From Strigamia acuminata (taxonomy: Eukaryota; Arthropoda; Chilopoda; Geophilomorpha; Linotaeniidae), in NCBI GenBank assembly GCA_949358305.1, contig OX442319.1, forward strand, positions 7,378,001-7,442,000: 64,000 nt of DNA, read 5' to 3'. The notes under the pieces were generated by a model. That model was not told the DNA's origin. It worked only from the letters and a program-made list of their open reading frames with translations, and did not search any database. The position numbers were made by a program, and so were the translations under genes. Below are positions 43,468-54,854 of this stretch, one piece after another (the first letter of the stretch is position 1; each line of letters opens with the position of its first letter).

Positions 43468-44386
43468 TGTTGCTAGCAACCGCGATGGAATCGTTAGCGG
43501 TTCAACTTTTGGTTTTTAGACAGAAAGTGCCTTTAGATTTTCAATAATCTTTTTGTCTTCATTTAGTATTTTCTAGCCTGATCGCCAGGAATTTGGAGCA
43601 CTTACCTGCACTGATTTCTTGGTCTTGACCGTCTGGACGAGCTGCGTTGCCATGCCAACTCGTCACTGTTTTAGATTTAAGTTTTAGTAGAGCTTAGAGC
43701 ATTTTCTCCTATGTTTGTATAAGTTTTTAGGCCTCCCGTGTTTGAGCGCCATCTCTTGTTCTGCTTGGTAATTAGTTATTGTTGTTGATATGCCTTATTG
43801 ACAAGTGTTAAAGTGTTATTTGATTTAAGTGACACTGCTCATGCCTGTCAAAGCTTTGAGCTGTGTCTGAGGTTTAGTTTTGGGCCTTTCAGGCCAGAGT
43901 GTTCTTTGCCTGAGTGCATCTGTTACTTATAAGTATTTATTTCCTATGTATTTGCTTTATTTCCATGTAACTGATGCATTTCGCTCATTTTGTTCTTGCC
44001 TATTGTCGCGCGCCTAACAATGAGCGCGTGCCTCTTGTGTTGTTGAAACTTAACCCTAACGGTTGAGTTTTATTTTCCTCTCTCTCACTTTGGAATAAAA
44101 CTGTTGTTTTCTTCCCCAAACCAGTCTATTTCTTCTGCCTACATGATGTGTAGTGAGTAGAGAACCGGGCGCGCTTTCTCCTCCTACTGGCCGCCACTTT
44201 GTGAGTTGATTCGAACGTTTATGCCTGAGATCGTTAACCCTAATTTGCCGTGGTTGGGCCCGACCTTGTCTGGTTGCGCATGCGCACGTCCACACACCCA
44301 CTATACTTTCACTTTTCTCCTGGGATTTCTTCCGCCATCGTCGCTGACCGTTTCCCCGTCCTGGTCTGTTGCCAGTGCTAGCAACA
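43468..44386 (+). repeat. Element F 5' LTR (919 bp)
   Basis: Begins TGTTGCTAGCAACC and ends TGCTAGCAACA; equals 50430-51348 in length. AATAAA at about 44093 is a candidate polyadenylation signal. GCGCCATCT and GGCCGCCACTTTG motifs are present. Confidence 0.95.
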
Positions 44387-44398
44387 GAATTCACTTCG

Positions 44399-44423
44399 TG
44401 GTGCCGTTTTGCTTGACCAGGAT
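44399..44423 (+). promoter_or_regulatory. Element F primer binding site, tRNA-His type with an internal insertion
   Basis: TGGTGCCG and TGACCAGGAT are both present but separated by about seven T-rich extra bases. The outer blocks fit tRNA-His exactly. It lies 12 nt after the LTR. Confidence 0.6.
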
Positions 44424-44872
44424 AGATGACCGTTTTCGCCAGTTGTGTGCGCCTGATCATCGCGTGCGACTGCGAGCTTCGACCGTCTGTTTCCTGCCTG
44501 AGTTTGCGCCAGTGTTTAGTCCAGTCGTCGCTGTCGTGTGTGTCCAGCGTGTGGTTCCTTGTAGGCAATCGAGCTGCAGAGAAGCCGCATCCAGTTTACG
44601 CCGTCGTGTCGAGTGGATCGTCCAGTTGGCGTCCGAATTTCGTCGTGTGATCACAACGCAGCGTGCATTTGTGCTTTCCATTCTGGAAGATGACATTTCT
44701 TGTGTCTTTTCTTGGCTTTTTGGGGGTTTTTTCGAGTCGATTAGCTTAGTGTGTGTATCAGATTCGAGGAAAAAGTGTGTCTTTTTGTGTAAAGAGTATC
44801 TTATCGTGTTAGCTCCGTATAACTGCTGGAAAAAGCAGGGGAGTTTAAGTCGCTTTAGATAAGATAGTTTCT

Positions 44873-44930
44873 AGACGTTGTATCGTCTCGTTAGTTAGCT
44901 AAAAGATAGTTTCTAGACGTCTGACCGTCT
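44873..44930 (+). promoter_or_regulatory. Paired leader hairpins of element F
   Basis: AGACG-TTGTAT-CGTCT (44873-44888) and AGACG-TCTGAC-CGTCT (44915-44930). Position before gag and stem-loop size (5-bp stem, 6-nt loop) mirror the pair in A, with different stem bases. Confidence 0.45.
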
Positions 44931-45104
44931 TGTTAGTTGTGTGTTTCTCAGTGAAGCTCACGCGCCATTGGTTGCTATCAAACCGTGGTGTTGTTTTCTT
45001 GCTTACGCCAGTGGCAGTTGTGTCGCCTTGGTGTCTTGCCGTGTGTTAAAAGTTACCGTGCTATCTAATTGTCTTTGCTTTCCTACTTGCAGAGGACAGT
45101 TGGC

Positions 45105-48100
45105 ATGGCAACTCAGACGGGAACGGGTTCCAGACCCACCACTCCGGGTGGAACTCCAATCTCTCCGCGAGCTCCTACGCCAGAGCAAATGGACTTGGTG
45201 GAGGCTCGCTACAATTCGCTGGTCCAAGCATTGGATCAATTCCTGACGAGGTCGCGTAGCTTGACCGATCCCGGAGAAGTCGAAGCAGCTCTCTTGTCTG
45301 CAGAGCAGCAAGAGCGTCGGCTTTTGAACGATGCGAATACGTTGCAGGCTTATTGGACTCGTGCAACATATTTGCAAGGAATAGCTCAGATAGAGGAATT
45401 GTCTTCTCAGGTGGATCATCTGCGTAACAGACATCAGGTGTCTCAGAGGATGGTCACTCATTGGTCAGCGTCGCAGTTGAACCAAACGATTAATACGAGT
45501 GCGTTGTCTGGCTTTCCAGGGGCTGGAACGACGGTTAATACCCGCCGGCCTCCTAATACGAAATTGCCTACGCTGCAGACAGTGAAGTTCACTGGAGATG
45601 TGGTCAAATTCCGCTCCTTCTTGAGTAGCTTTGACACATCAGTGCACACAAACTCGGAGTTGTCCGAGACAGAGAAGTTGCAATACTTACAGTCTATGTG
45701 TGAAGGTGATGCGGCAACGCTCATCTCTTCCTATCAGTTGGTTGATGGGTCGTATATTCTTGCTAGAGAAGAGCTCATCCGCAGTTACGGAGGTGATGAG
45801 GCTCAAAGAACGGCTCTCATGAAGAGCATAAAAGATATGAAGCCGATTCTTGACGTGCATCCTACCAAGGTGCTCAAGTCGCAGCTTGCCCGTGTTTCCA
45901 CGACAGTTCGCATGCTGGAGCAACTGCAAGTTCCGGTTCAGACTGCGGGGTACGTGCTAGCTGACGACGTTCTCAGGAAGTTCCCGTATCGAATGGTTCT
46001 TCGATATTACGAGGTTAAGGGAACCAAGTCACAGAATTTGGTGAACATGTTGGACTTCTTTGCGGAAGAACTTAAGATTCTTGAGCGCATTGAAGAGGTT
46101 ATCGGGTTCACACACCTGCCGTCCTTGAAGCAGGTTTCCGAAAAGGCTGACCGGTCTGAGAAAGAGCGTAAAGGTGCCATGGCGTCTTTGGTCGCTGCTC
46201 AGAGTCCGAAAGGGCCGTTAAGTCCAAGACAGGGGCCAACCAAGCCCGCTTGTCCGTTCTGTAAGGCTGATCATTTGGCTCAAGATTGTACAAAGGTTGT
46301 AGAGGTAGAGGCAAGAACTGAAATAGTTCGCCGTGACAGGCTCTGTTTCAATTGTCTTCGCAGCGGTCACTCATTCAAGCAGTGTCCGAGTCGTTTTGCC
46401 TGCCGTTCGTGCGGTGGTCGTCACCATACCGCAATTTGTCGGGGTGCTAAGGACAAATCTCCTGTTCTTCAAGACAGACCAAGGGAATTGCAGGTCGTTA
46501 CGAACGTTACATTGTCCGTTGCTTCATCTTTGCAGCTGATGATCTTTTCAGCAGAACTGACCACTAAGTCAGGTGGGTCGCATCGCATTCGAGGCATGCT
46601 GGACCCAGGAAGCCATCGCTCATACATTCTGAAGAGCTTGGCCGACCGCATTAAGTTGCGACGATGTGGTGTCGTGCACGCTTCTACTCAGCGCTTTAAT
46701 GAGCGTGATCCAGTGCCGACAGATTACGACGTTTTCTCCATACGTCTTAAGTCTCGCCATAGCGCGAAAAACATCACAGTGTCCGCTCTGAGTGTGGAAC
46801 ATCTTCCGCAGGTGTCGGGAATCGTTCACGCCGAGACCATTGAGAAGGTCAAAGCCCTAGGTCTTGAGTTGGCCGAGGACTTACCGTCGACCGCCCAGCA
46901 CATTGACGTCCTGTTAGGGGTTGATGTTTGGTGGCAGGTCTGTCTAAACGGTCGCAAGCGACTCGACCAGTCGTCCGGGTTGATTAACACCATATTCGGA
47001 TGGATTTTGTCGGGTGCAGCTGGATCTGCGGATTTGCTTCTCGATGACACGTCTTCAGTAGCTTGCTGTGCGACGTGCGACGTTTCTCCTGACAAAGAGC
47101 TGGAACGCCTATGGTCACTTGAAGCTGTGGGTATTCGTGCAGGGGAGCGCGATTCTGATTTCGTTCGAGATCGATTCGAACAGTCCACTGTTCGCCTCGA
47201 AGACGGTCGTTACCAGGTACGCTTACCTTTTAATGAGCATGTTACCGGACTTGAGTCCAATTGGGAGCTGGCAGTCACGCAGCTTTCCAATACGCTGAAG
47301 CGCATAGATGCGAGTACTGACCACAAGAAACGCTATCATGACGCGATGTGGGCATATGTTCGCGAGGATCATGCCGAAGTGGTTCCTCCGGCCGAACGTT
47401 TCTGGACAGAAGGGGTTTACAATATCCCACATCACCCTGTTATTAAGGAGGACCGTGAGACCACGAAGTTCAGGGTCGTTTTTAACGCCTCTTCTTCAAA
47501 GAAGGGCGCGCGGTCGCTCAATGACTGTTTATACCCGGGGCCGTCTCTCAATCCCGATATCATCCGGGTTTTGATTAGGTTTCGTTTGATGTGCATTGCT
47601 ATCATTGCCGACATCAAACAGGCATTTCTGCAAGTATCGATCGATCCGAAGCATCGCAATTTCTTGCGCTTTCTTTGGGTGGCGGATGAATATTTCGCCG
47701 ACGTGTATTCGTGGCGAAACCTGTGGGACAACTTGGTTGTCCTACGGATGACGGTGGTTCCGTTCGGTGTAAACTCATCACCATTTTTACTTTGCGCAAC
47801 GATTCGTGCGCAAGGGCAACTTCATGCTGCCTCACACCCGAAAGAGGCGGATGCTCTCGATAAGGGTATCTTCATGGACGACCTTACGTCTGGCGCTGAT
47901 CGTCCGCCAGCAGCTGTTGCTCATTGTTTGAATTTACGCAATATTCTCGACGACGCAAAGTTACCACTTGTTAAGTGGGCAGCGTCGAATGGTGAAGTCT
48001 TTGGTTCCCTGAAAGAGGAAGGGTTCCATATGAGAGCTGATTCGTTCGAGAATCTCGGTGTTATTAAAATGCTGGGCATTCTCTGGGACGTCCAGCAAGA

Positions 48101-50375
48101 CGCGATTCTTTTTCGAGTTCCCGAGTTCGATGAGGTCCCTAGCACTAGGCGGGGAGTCCTCTCGCTCGTCGCGTCCCTGTTTGACCCGTTAGGTTTCCTG
48201 GCCGCGATCGTTTTGCCGATGAAGCTGCTGATGCAGAGCTTCTGGGGCCGAGCTTTCGCCTGGGACCAGGTGTTACCGGACGACGACCGTGTTCAGGTTG
48301 CTCGTTGGTATGCCGACCTTCAACATCTGAAAGAAGTAAAGGTGCAGAGATGGGTGGGCACGTATTCTGGTGAAGGTCTAAGTTTAGAAGTGTATTGCGA
48401 TGCGAGTCCTCGAGCTTATGGATGCGCAGTTTACATTCGGAATTCTTCCGGTGTAAGCAAGCTTCTCGTCGGAAAGAGCAGGATCGCTCCGTTGGACAAG
48501 CTTACGCTCCCGAGACTTGAGCTGACCGCCACGGTGATTGGTGTTCGCATGCTCGAATACATTCAGACCGATTTTTTACCTGATTTCCCTATCTCGAGTG
48601 TAAGATTTTTTACCGACTCTATGGTCGCATTGGGTTGGATCCGATCAGAAAAGAACCGTTGGAAACCCTATGTTTCGAATCGAGTAGCCGAGGTCCTCGA
48701 CAAGTCAAGGGTTGACCAATGGTCTTACGTCCCAACCGCAAAAAATCCTGCCGACATTTTGACACGTCCTTGCGACGTACCGACCTTGATTTCAAGTCAC
48801 CTTTGGTGGAATGGTCCAGACCCGAAGGAGTTCGACCAGGTCGACGCCCCTCCGGTGGTCCTTCCCAAAGAAGAAGAGAAGCTGGTCTCTTCTGCAGTGA
48901 CGTTGTACGATGACTTTCTCGATCAGTTTTTTAAGCGATTCCGCTCATTCAATCGCTTGACTCGCGTACTCGCGTTCATTCGCCGATGGCGCTTTCCCGC
49001 GCCCGGGAAGGAATTGAATGTGTATGAGTTGGAGGAGGCGGAACGGAAGCTGATCTACTGGTCACAGCGCATGCATTTTTTAGAAGAATGTGTAGCCGTT
49101 GAACGCAAAGAGGATGTTGAGAAGTCATCCCCCCTCAGAAATTTCGACATATTCCTGGACGAAACCGGTTTGCTACGACTCCGAAGTCGTCTTGCCAAAT
49201 CGTTTCTTCCGTTTGATGAGGTTTATCCGATTTTGCTACACCCGAGTAGTTGGGTGACCCGGTTACTTATCCGTCGTGAGCACGTTTTGCTCTTACACGG
49301 CGACTTAAGTGAAACTCTCTACCATATGAGAAACCGTTTTTGGATCATACGCGGTCGCCGAACAGTGCAGTCGGTCTTGCGAAGCTGTCTCGTCTGCAGG
49401 AGAGGGAGGCTGATGCGCGAGGACCCGCCTACCGGTGATCCGCCGTCCGAGCGTGTTACACCTGCGGCTCCGTTCCAACACACCGGGATCGACCATTTGG
49501 GTCCGGTGGTGCTGGGGAGTGGGCGCAAGGCTTCTAAAGCCTACATACTGTTGTTTACCTGTTTAGTTACGCGTAGTGTTCACCTTGAGGTGTCCGAGGA
49601 TCTCTCGGTGGAGAAATTCTTGCTTGCGTTTAGACGTTTCGCAGCCCGCTTTGGCTATCCAGCTAAAGTCTTCTCCGATAACTCGAAGACTTTTTCTCGC
49701 GGTGCCCAAGAGATTCAATCTTGGGGGAAGTTGGTCGCCAAGGAAGGGATGCGTACGCTCTTGTCTGAGAAGCGAGTCTTATGGACGTTTATTCCCCCCT
49801 TGTCCCCCTGGGCAGGAGGAGCTTGGGAGCGCTTAGTACGGTCCGTAAAAGACAAGCTACGCAAGACTTTATTGCGACAAACCATCGACTTGGAGTCCTT
49901 GCAGACTCTAGTGGCCGAGATAAGTTCAGTGCTTAACTCGCGTCCGCTATCTTATGTTCACGAGGAGGTGGACGGTGGTCGTATCCTGAGCCCGGAGAAC
50001 TTCCTCACCGGCGGTACGACTAAATACGTCATCAATCGTCCCGTTCACGCGATTCGTCAGAAAGATTTGAGACGACTTGACCACAAGCGCAGACTCGCCT
50101 TATGGGAGTTCTGGCGTTTGTGGAAAGAAAGTTATCTTAAGCAATTACGTAATTTTCATGAAGTCAAAGGAGATCGACATCCCCGCAACCCCGAAGTGGG
50201 ACAAATTGTTTTACTTGAAAAGGTGGGGTCAAACCCATACTTCTGGCCCTTAGCGCGAGTTGACGTTGTGTATCCCGGCGACGACGGGATAATCCGTGTC
50301 GTGCGAGTCACGTCTGCTGAAGGGAAACAATTTCTCCGTTCGGTCAAGCACATCCGTGTGCTTGAGTTAGATTGA
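45105..50375 (+). CDS. gag-pol: Element F Gag-Pol polyprotein (1756 aa)
   Basis: Start chosen at the ATG at 45105; the frame is open from 45069 but the upstream codons fall in a splice-acceptor-like sequence. Order: Gag (DUF1759-like, about 1-370); zinc knuckles about 382-450 (CPFCKADHLAQDC, CFNCLRSGHSFKQC, CRSCGGRHHTAIC); protease DUF1758 with DPGSHRSY about 500; RT with FRVVFNASS (about 788), ADIKQAFLQ (about 835) and FMDD at 923-926 (A has YMDD); RNase H from YCDASP (about 1097) through LPRLELTA and FTDSMVAL; H2C2 zinc region with CLVCR; integrase Asp in GIDHLG (about 1462), Asp in FSDNSK (about 1525), Glu in GGAWERL (about 1575); DUF5641-like end. It supplies all functions for reverse transcription and insertion. 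No defect seen. Confidence 0.97.
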   Translation: MATQTGTGSRPTTPGGTPISPRAPTPEQMDLVEARYNSLVQALDQFLTRSRSLTDPGEVEAALLSAEQQERRLLNDANTLQAYWTRATYLQGIAQIEELSSQVDHLRNRHQVSQRMVTHWSASQLNQTINTSALSGFPGAGTTVNTRRPPNTKLPTLQTVKFTGDVVKFRSFLSSFDTSVHTNSELSETEKLQYLQSMCEGDAATLISSYQLVDGSYILAREELIRSYGGDEAQRTALMKSIKDMKPILDVHPTKVLKSQLARVSTTVRMLEQLQVPVQTAGYVLADDVLRKFPYRMVLRYYEVKGTKSQNLVNMLDFFAEELKILERIEEVIGFTHLPSLKQVSEKADRSEKERKGAMASLVAAQSPKGPLSPRQGPTKPACPFCKADHLAQDCTKVVEVEARTEIVRRDRLCFNCLRSGHSFKQCPSRFACRSCGGRHHTAICRGAKDKSPVLQDRPRELQVVTNVTLSVASSLQLMIFSAELTTKSGGSHRIRGMLDPGSHRSYILKSLADRIKLRRCGVVHASTQRFNERDPVPTDYDVFSIRLKSRHSAKNITVSALSVEHLPQVSGIVHAETIEKVKALGLELAEDLPSTAQHIDVLLGVDVWWQVCLNGRKRLDQSSGLINTIFGWILSGAAGSADLLLDDTSSVACCATCDVSPDKELERLWSLEAVGIRAGERDSDFVRDRFEQSTVRLEDGRYQVRLPFNEHVTGLESNWELAVTQLSNTLKRIDASTDHKKRYHDAMWAYVREDHAEVVPPAERFWTEGVYNIPHHPVIKEDRETTKFRVVFNASSSKKGARSLNDCLYPGPSLNPDIIRVLIRFRLMCIAIIADIKQAFLQVSIDPKHRNFLRFLWVADEYFADVYSWRNLWDNLVVLRMTVVPFGVNSSPFLLCATIRAQGQLHAASHPKEADALDKGIFMDDLTSGADRPPAAVAHCLNLRNILDDAKLPLVKWAASNGEVFGSLKEEGFHMRADSFENLGVIKMLGILWDVQQDAILFRVPEFDEVPSTRRGVLSLVASLFDPLGFLAAIVLPMKLLMQSFWGRAFAWDQVLPDDDRVQVARWYADLQHLKEVKVQRWVGTYSGEGLSLEVYCDASPRAYGCAVYIRNSSGVSKLLVGKSRIAPLDKLTLPRLELTATVIGVRMLEYIQTDFLPDFPISSVRFFTDSMVALGWIRSEKNRWKPYVSNRVAEVLDKSRVDQWSYVPTAKNPADILTRPCDVPTLISSHLWWNGPDPKEFDQVDAPPVVLPKEEEKLVSSAVTLYDDFLDQFFKRFRSFNRLTRVLAFIRRWRFPAPGKELNVYELEEAERKLIYWSQRMHFLEECVAVERKEDVEKSSPLRNFDIFLDETGLLRLRSRLAKSFLPFDEVYPILLHPSSWVTRLLIRREHVLLLHGDLSETLYHMRNRFWIIRGRRTVQSVLRSCLVCRRGRLMREDPPTGDPPSERVTPAAPFQHTGIDHLGPVVLGSGRKASKAYILLFTCLVTRSVHLEVSEDLSVEKFLLAFRRFAARFGYPAKVFSDNSKTFSRGAQEIQSWGKLVAKEGMRTLLSEKRVLWTFIPPLSPWAGGAWERLVRSVKDKLRKTLLRQTIDLESLQTLVAEISSVLNSRPLSYVHEEVDGGRILSPENFLTGGTTKYVINRPVHAIRQKDLRRLDHKRRLALWEFWRLWKESYLKQLRNFHEVKGDRHPRNPEVGQIVLLEKVGSNPYFWPLARVDVVYPGDDGIIRVVRVTSAEGKQFLRSVKHIRVLELD

Positions 50376-50429
50376 CGTTTGAGAAGTCGCAGTTCTTCCG
50401 GCGTTGTCTTCTTCCCGCCGGCAAGACGC
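50376..50429 (+). promoter_or_regulatory. Element F box before the 3' LTR
   Basis: GTCTTCTTCCCGCCGGCAAG, then ACGC and the LTR. Same pyrimidine plus GCCGGCAA plan as D and E; no sense purine tract. Confidence 0.5.
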
Positions 50430-51348
50430 TGTTGCTAGCAACCGCGATGGAATCGTTAGCGGTTCAACTTTTGGTTTTTAGACAGAAAGTGCCTTTAGAT
50501 TTTCAATAATCTTTTTGTCTTCATTTAGTATTTTCTAGCCTGATCGCCAGGAATTTGGAGCACTTACCTGCACTGATTTCTTGGTCTTGACCGTCTGGAC
50601 GAGCTGCGTTGCCATGCCAACTCGTCACTGTTTTAGATTTAAGTTTTAGTAGAGCTTAGAGCATTTTCTCCTATGTTTGTATAAGTTTTTAGGCCTCCCG
50701 TGTTTGAGCGCCATCTCTTGTTCTGCTTGGTAATTAGTTATTGTTGTTGATATGCCTTATTGACAAGTGTTAAAGTGTTATTTGATTTAAGTGACACTGC
50801 TCATGCCTGTCAAAGCTTTGAGCTGTGTCTGAGGTTTAGTTTTGGGCCTTTCAGGCCAGAGTGTTCTTTGCCTGAGTGCATCTGTTACTTATAAGTATTT
50901 ATTTCCTATGTATTTGCTTTATTTCCATGTAACTGATGCATTTCGCTCATTTTGTTCTTGCCTATTGTCGCGCGCCTAACAATGAGCGCGTGCCTCTTGT
51001 GTTGTTGAAACTTAACCCTAACGGTTGAGTTTTATTTTCCTCTCTCTCACTTTGGAATAAAACTGTTGTTTTCTTCCCCAAACCAGTCTATTTCTTCTGC
51101 CTACATGATGTGTAGTGAGTAGAGAACCGGGCGCGCTTTCTCCTCCTACTGGCCGCCACTTTGTGAGTTGATTCGAACGTTTATGCCTGAGATCGTTAAC
51201 CCTAATTTGCCGTGGTTGGGCCCGACCTTGTCTGGTTGCGCATGCGCACGTCCACACACCCACTATACTTTCACTTTTCTCCTGGGATTTCTTCCGCCAT
51301 CGTCGCTGACCGTTTCCCCGTCCTGGTCTGTTGCCAGTGCTAGCAACA
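50430..51348 (+). repeat. Element F 3' LTR (919 bp)
   Basis: Copy of 43468-44386. Followed by GGAC and X interior. Confidence 0.95.
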
Positions 51349-51352
51349 GGAC

Positions 51353-53656
51353 TAACTCTAACTGATTGCTTTAAAAAATCCTTTCAGCATAACTTTATGA
51401 TCCCTTTTTATTCTATTAGCTGAAAGCTGATAATTGTTGCCTTTTTCTACTCTACAAGGAGGAAGATGGATCTCTATCTTTAGGCTTGAAGGACCACTGT
51501 TAACCAACTAAAACCTTTTCTTTAATCTAATACTTGGGTTTGATGGACCACTGTTAACCAACTAAAACCTTTTCCATTTCTGTCTTTTGTATAGGGGGGA
51601 ATTTTCAGCGTTAAAACTTTGTTAAGCAACCTCGAGACTTTCCCGAGTTCCTCCCCTTTTTATTTCCATTTCTTGAGGAGTGAATTCAGCGCGAAATTCT
51701 CACGCGTCAATTACCCTCTCCTCATTATGCTAGTGAAACTCGACGGACCAACTGTTAACCGACTGAACTTCTATAGTGCAAGCTTTCTAAATTAGACTGA
51801 CCGTGCTGTTAACAGCTCAAAAGAGAAATTTTCTTGCTACTAAAGGAACTTCCAAAAACCAATGTAATATTTTCTTTCTGTAGCTTGTTGCTTCGAAAAT
51901 AAAGACAAAGAATCACGGAAAATTAATGACGAACAACTTCTTTTTCTGTACAATAAGATTTATCTCTCTTTGGTTTGATTTATTGCGAATCAACACCAAC
52001 GGAACTTATTGCGCTCTTTCTTCGCCGGAGGAAGTATCAATTTCGATCCAAGTGACCAACTGGGACCTCCCGCTAAGGCGATGCTGCATTTGCAGACAAT
52101 GACGAACTCTCTCTTTCCTTCATTAGTCTGAACTTATTCTTGCGCGTGGCGAATCATATTCTTTAACTAGCTTTCGACCCCCTTCAAATCGCTTGGATAC
52201 TTTAATAAAAGTAAAACCTCTTGAAGTCGACCATAGTTTTCTATTGCCACGGATGATGAAACCCAAAACTCCTTCTTTCATTCGGCGTCCCGAAAACTGA
52301 ATAGAGAATCGAAATTCCACGCATCATCTCTTATTTCTTGCTAGCTAAATTTCCTCAAAATCCAGTGATTTCTCTAAAATATAAACTTAGCTCGCAATAA
52401 AATTTCTTATGATATTCACGAATTGGACCCTTAACCTGGGGTTTGCAGATTCTCTTTTCTGGTTCTTTAAAAGGCTGTCCAGCTTTTTAAATTATGCATA
52501 CTCCCAAACGGATTCCAACCGTGTTCAAACTTAAGAGACTCGTAATTTTCTTTTCTATTAAAACTCACATCAATCCCAAAATTGTCGATTGGGGGAACCC
52601 ACGTCTTTATCTATAAAGGGAATTTATCTTTCTGCCCCTGTTCTACTTAACGTGGACTTGTCCATACTTGAATGCAACTTTCTTAAACGTCGGAAATTAA
52701 TTTCTAAACTCGCAATTGGAACTCAAATTTAACTCAAAGCTTTTTACCTTTAATTCATCAACGTGACAAAAAGAAAGGACTGACTAGAAACTTCAATCTC
52801 CAAAGAAAATCCAGTTCACATAAAAAAAAACCGACTAATTATGCATAAGCAATTGAAAATCAATCCCCCCAAAAGGACACACTTCGAACTTTGAATGTGA
52901 CTCGCAAAACTCAACACTTAAAAGTTAAGATCGTAACGGAAATTCTCCACATCGAACGGCGCTCACGAAATTGTCAGGTCGGAAACAACTCGAAAATATA
53001 CTAGTCTGAAAATTATACACACTAGAGTAAACTTTACAAGGCGTTTTTTCAATGACTCGCTTCATTAGGCAAGAGTGTCTTACGACCCTCGTTGAGCCTT
53101 GAAACAGAGCACGCCCCACAAATTAAGACTACTAATATACCGCACACCAAATCGAATCCGACATGAAAACCTCGCGATACACATACACTAGCCGAACGAA
53201 ACAAAACCCCCAAAACAATCCTAAAACAACTCTAAGCTAACTTAAAACAAGTAAACAATTCGAAAAAAGAAAACACAAGACTCTTCTCTTCTAGTGTCAT
53301 TGCGTTGTGTAAATTAGGCTCGCTCCAGAATCCCTTGCGTCGTTCTCCAATTCTCCGCTCGAGTTGAACCCTTTTTCCTTCAGCGTGCTTCGAACCGATT
53401 TCCGGCTGCGCTCTTTTTGAATCCTCCGACGACGCCGACCTTGACGAAATCGACCATTTGCCGTTGTGTAACGCTTCCAAATAGTCGCTGCCATCTTGCT
53501 AACTCGTCTGCTGCGTTGTCTGACTCCTTCACGCTTTTCTTTCTCTCGAACGGAATTTTCGACCGCGCCTTCTACTCGACGTTGCCGTCTCACTTCAACG
53601 AAATGCCGTTCATTTCCCTCTCGCTTCCTCGCACTCCGCTTTTCGACTCGTTCAGG
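51353..53656 (-). other. Element X interior, 5' half and leader, non-coding
   Basis: 2.3 kb with no convincing frame. A partial direct repeat (GGACCACTGTTAACCAACTAAAACCTTTTC) occurs near 51490 and 51545; here only its first part is meant as a label. The box CACAACGCAATG (minus, 53298-53310) marks the leader. Confidence 0.7.
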
Positions 53657-53678
53657 ATCCTGGTGTTGCACGGCGCCA
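53657..53678 (-). promoter_or_regulatory. Element X primer binding site, tRNA-His type with an insertion
   Basis: Minus strand: TGGCGCCGTG, CAAC, ACCAGGAT. Apart from one T-to-C change and the four extra bases, this is the tRNA-His site. It lies 12 nt from the LTR. Confidence 0.65.
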
Positions 53679-53690
53679 CAAAAAAGCCTA

Positions 53691-54854
53691 TGTTGCCAGC
53701 TGACCGTTGTGGCAAAAGCCACTGGCAAACTAGTAGCTTTGTAATAAATATTATAATGATCCCAGCGATGCACGGCGCGTTCTTCCATTCGACTCGGTCG
53801 GAAATAATGAGCGATTTGTTTTCTCATCTCATATTTCCTCACAGATCCGTCGTCAATTTCATCCCTTGGTCCTTGGAAACTGGACCACCGTTCCTTCACA
53901 ATGAACATGACTCAGGGTAGGAAGTTCTCAAGTTATCTCGATCAAATTATGAAGAATCTCTAATGGCGGCGATTCGAATAACGCGCGCGCCTACGGAGGA
54001 AATCATTTACTTCAGAAGAAATAAAAAGATACGATGTTTATTCGTACATAATCAAATCTTAACTGTTATTACAATGTACAAACTCGTGCCACGGACTCTA
54101 ATAACAATAAACGTCAACACGAGTGCATTATTAATAAAATAGACAACAATATATTAAAACCCCAATGTCTCAAAACGGCCTCCGTACAACAAAACAAGAA
54201 CGGCCGTTGAGAGTTCAAATTACACCAAAAAACTTATCTTTATTATCGAAAATCGTGCATATAAATAACCCAAACCCTAATGATTATTTAATACCACTGA
54301 AATGAATTGAAAGAAGGTGCAAACCTTCAAAATTAAAACCTCAACGAACATCGAATGGAAATCTCGAAAACCCGAAAACTGCTACATTTCGCCACGAGAC
54401 GTCGCCTAATCAATGTCAATGAAAACTTAATCTAATCAATCGCAATTCTCGCATCCCGGACATGGCCACTGTCAAAAATACGAATAAAGAACCCAAATAA
54501 TGCATCCTCAACACTCTTTGTGCGCATTTAATAAATCTCTTGCATTGCACGGAATTAAATTCCCATCTCCCGCACTAAACCCAATGCTATTCGCGGGCGA
54601 GTTAGAAAACCCGAACTCGACCGAAAAGATGCTCGATTCGCCAAATCACGTGACACTCGACCAAACGATTGAATCTTATCCGAAACACAAAACAACGAAA
54701 AAGTAATCAACTAATCATTTCGAAATCGTATTAAAATCACCCAACAAAAACTTAAGTCGAACAAATCTCAATCTGAATCAACTTAAATCTCAATCGAGAA
54801 CGAGGCTCGTTGTACCAACTGTCTTCTAATGGCGGATCTAGCCGATCAACGCTC
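53691..54854 (-). repeat. Element X 5' LTR, part 1 (copy X4, split by E)
   Basis: 1164 bp; together with 61561-62136 (576 bp) gives 1740 bp, the exact X LTR length. Confidence 0.93.
54851..54854. repeat. Target-site duplication GCTC of element E (partner 61557-61560)
   Basis: The unbroken X LTR at about 40147 reads AACGCTCCTTGG; E splits it with GCTC on both sides. Confidence 0.93.

Larger units (their letters stand above)
44387..45104 (+). other. Element F 5' leader
   Basis: Contains a split PBS, the CACAACGCAGCGTG box (44652-44668), a tandem pair of hairpins in a near-40-bp direct repeat (about 44863-44940), and a splice-acceptor-like TTTCCTACTTGCAG ending at 45092, 12 nt before the gag ATG, with CTAAT upstream as a possible branch site. 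A 218-codon ORF starting in the LTR covers this stretch but has no recognisable content. Confidence 0.75.
43468..51348 (+). mobile_element. Element F: intact, probably active BEL/Pao retrotransposon (7881 bp)
   Basis: Two 919-bp LTRs with TG...CA ends that look identical, a PBS, a leader, one uninterrupted 1756-aa Gag-Pol frame, and a GGAC target duplication. Nothing visible is broken. It is the best candidate helper for the incomplete elements of the window. Confidence 0.96.

Noticed and set aside
44056-44568. Minus-strand 170-codon ORF in the F LTR
   Set aside because: Antisense to the LTR promoter region and leader, with no recognisable domain.
44206-44862. 218-codon ORF across the F LTR and leader
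   Set aside because: No known domain, it overlaps the PBS and hairpins, and its LTR part reappears in the 3' LTR with a different end.
53297-53908. 203-codon minus ORF through X leader and LTR
   Set aside because: It runs through the PBS and the LTR edge and has biased Arg/Glu content; no homology recognised.
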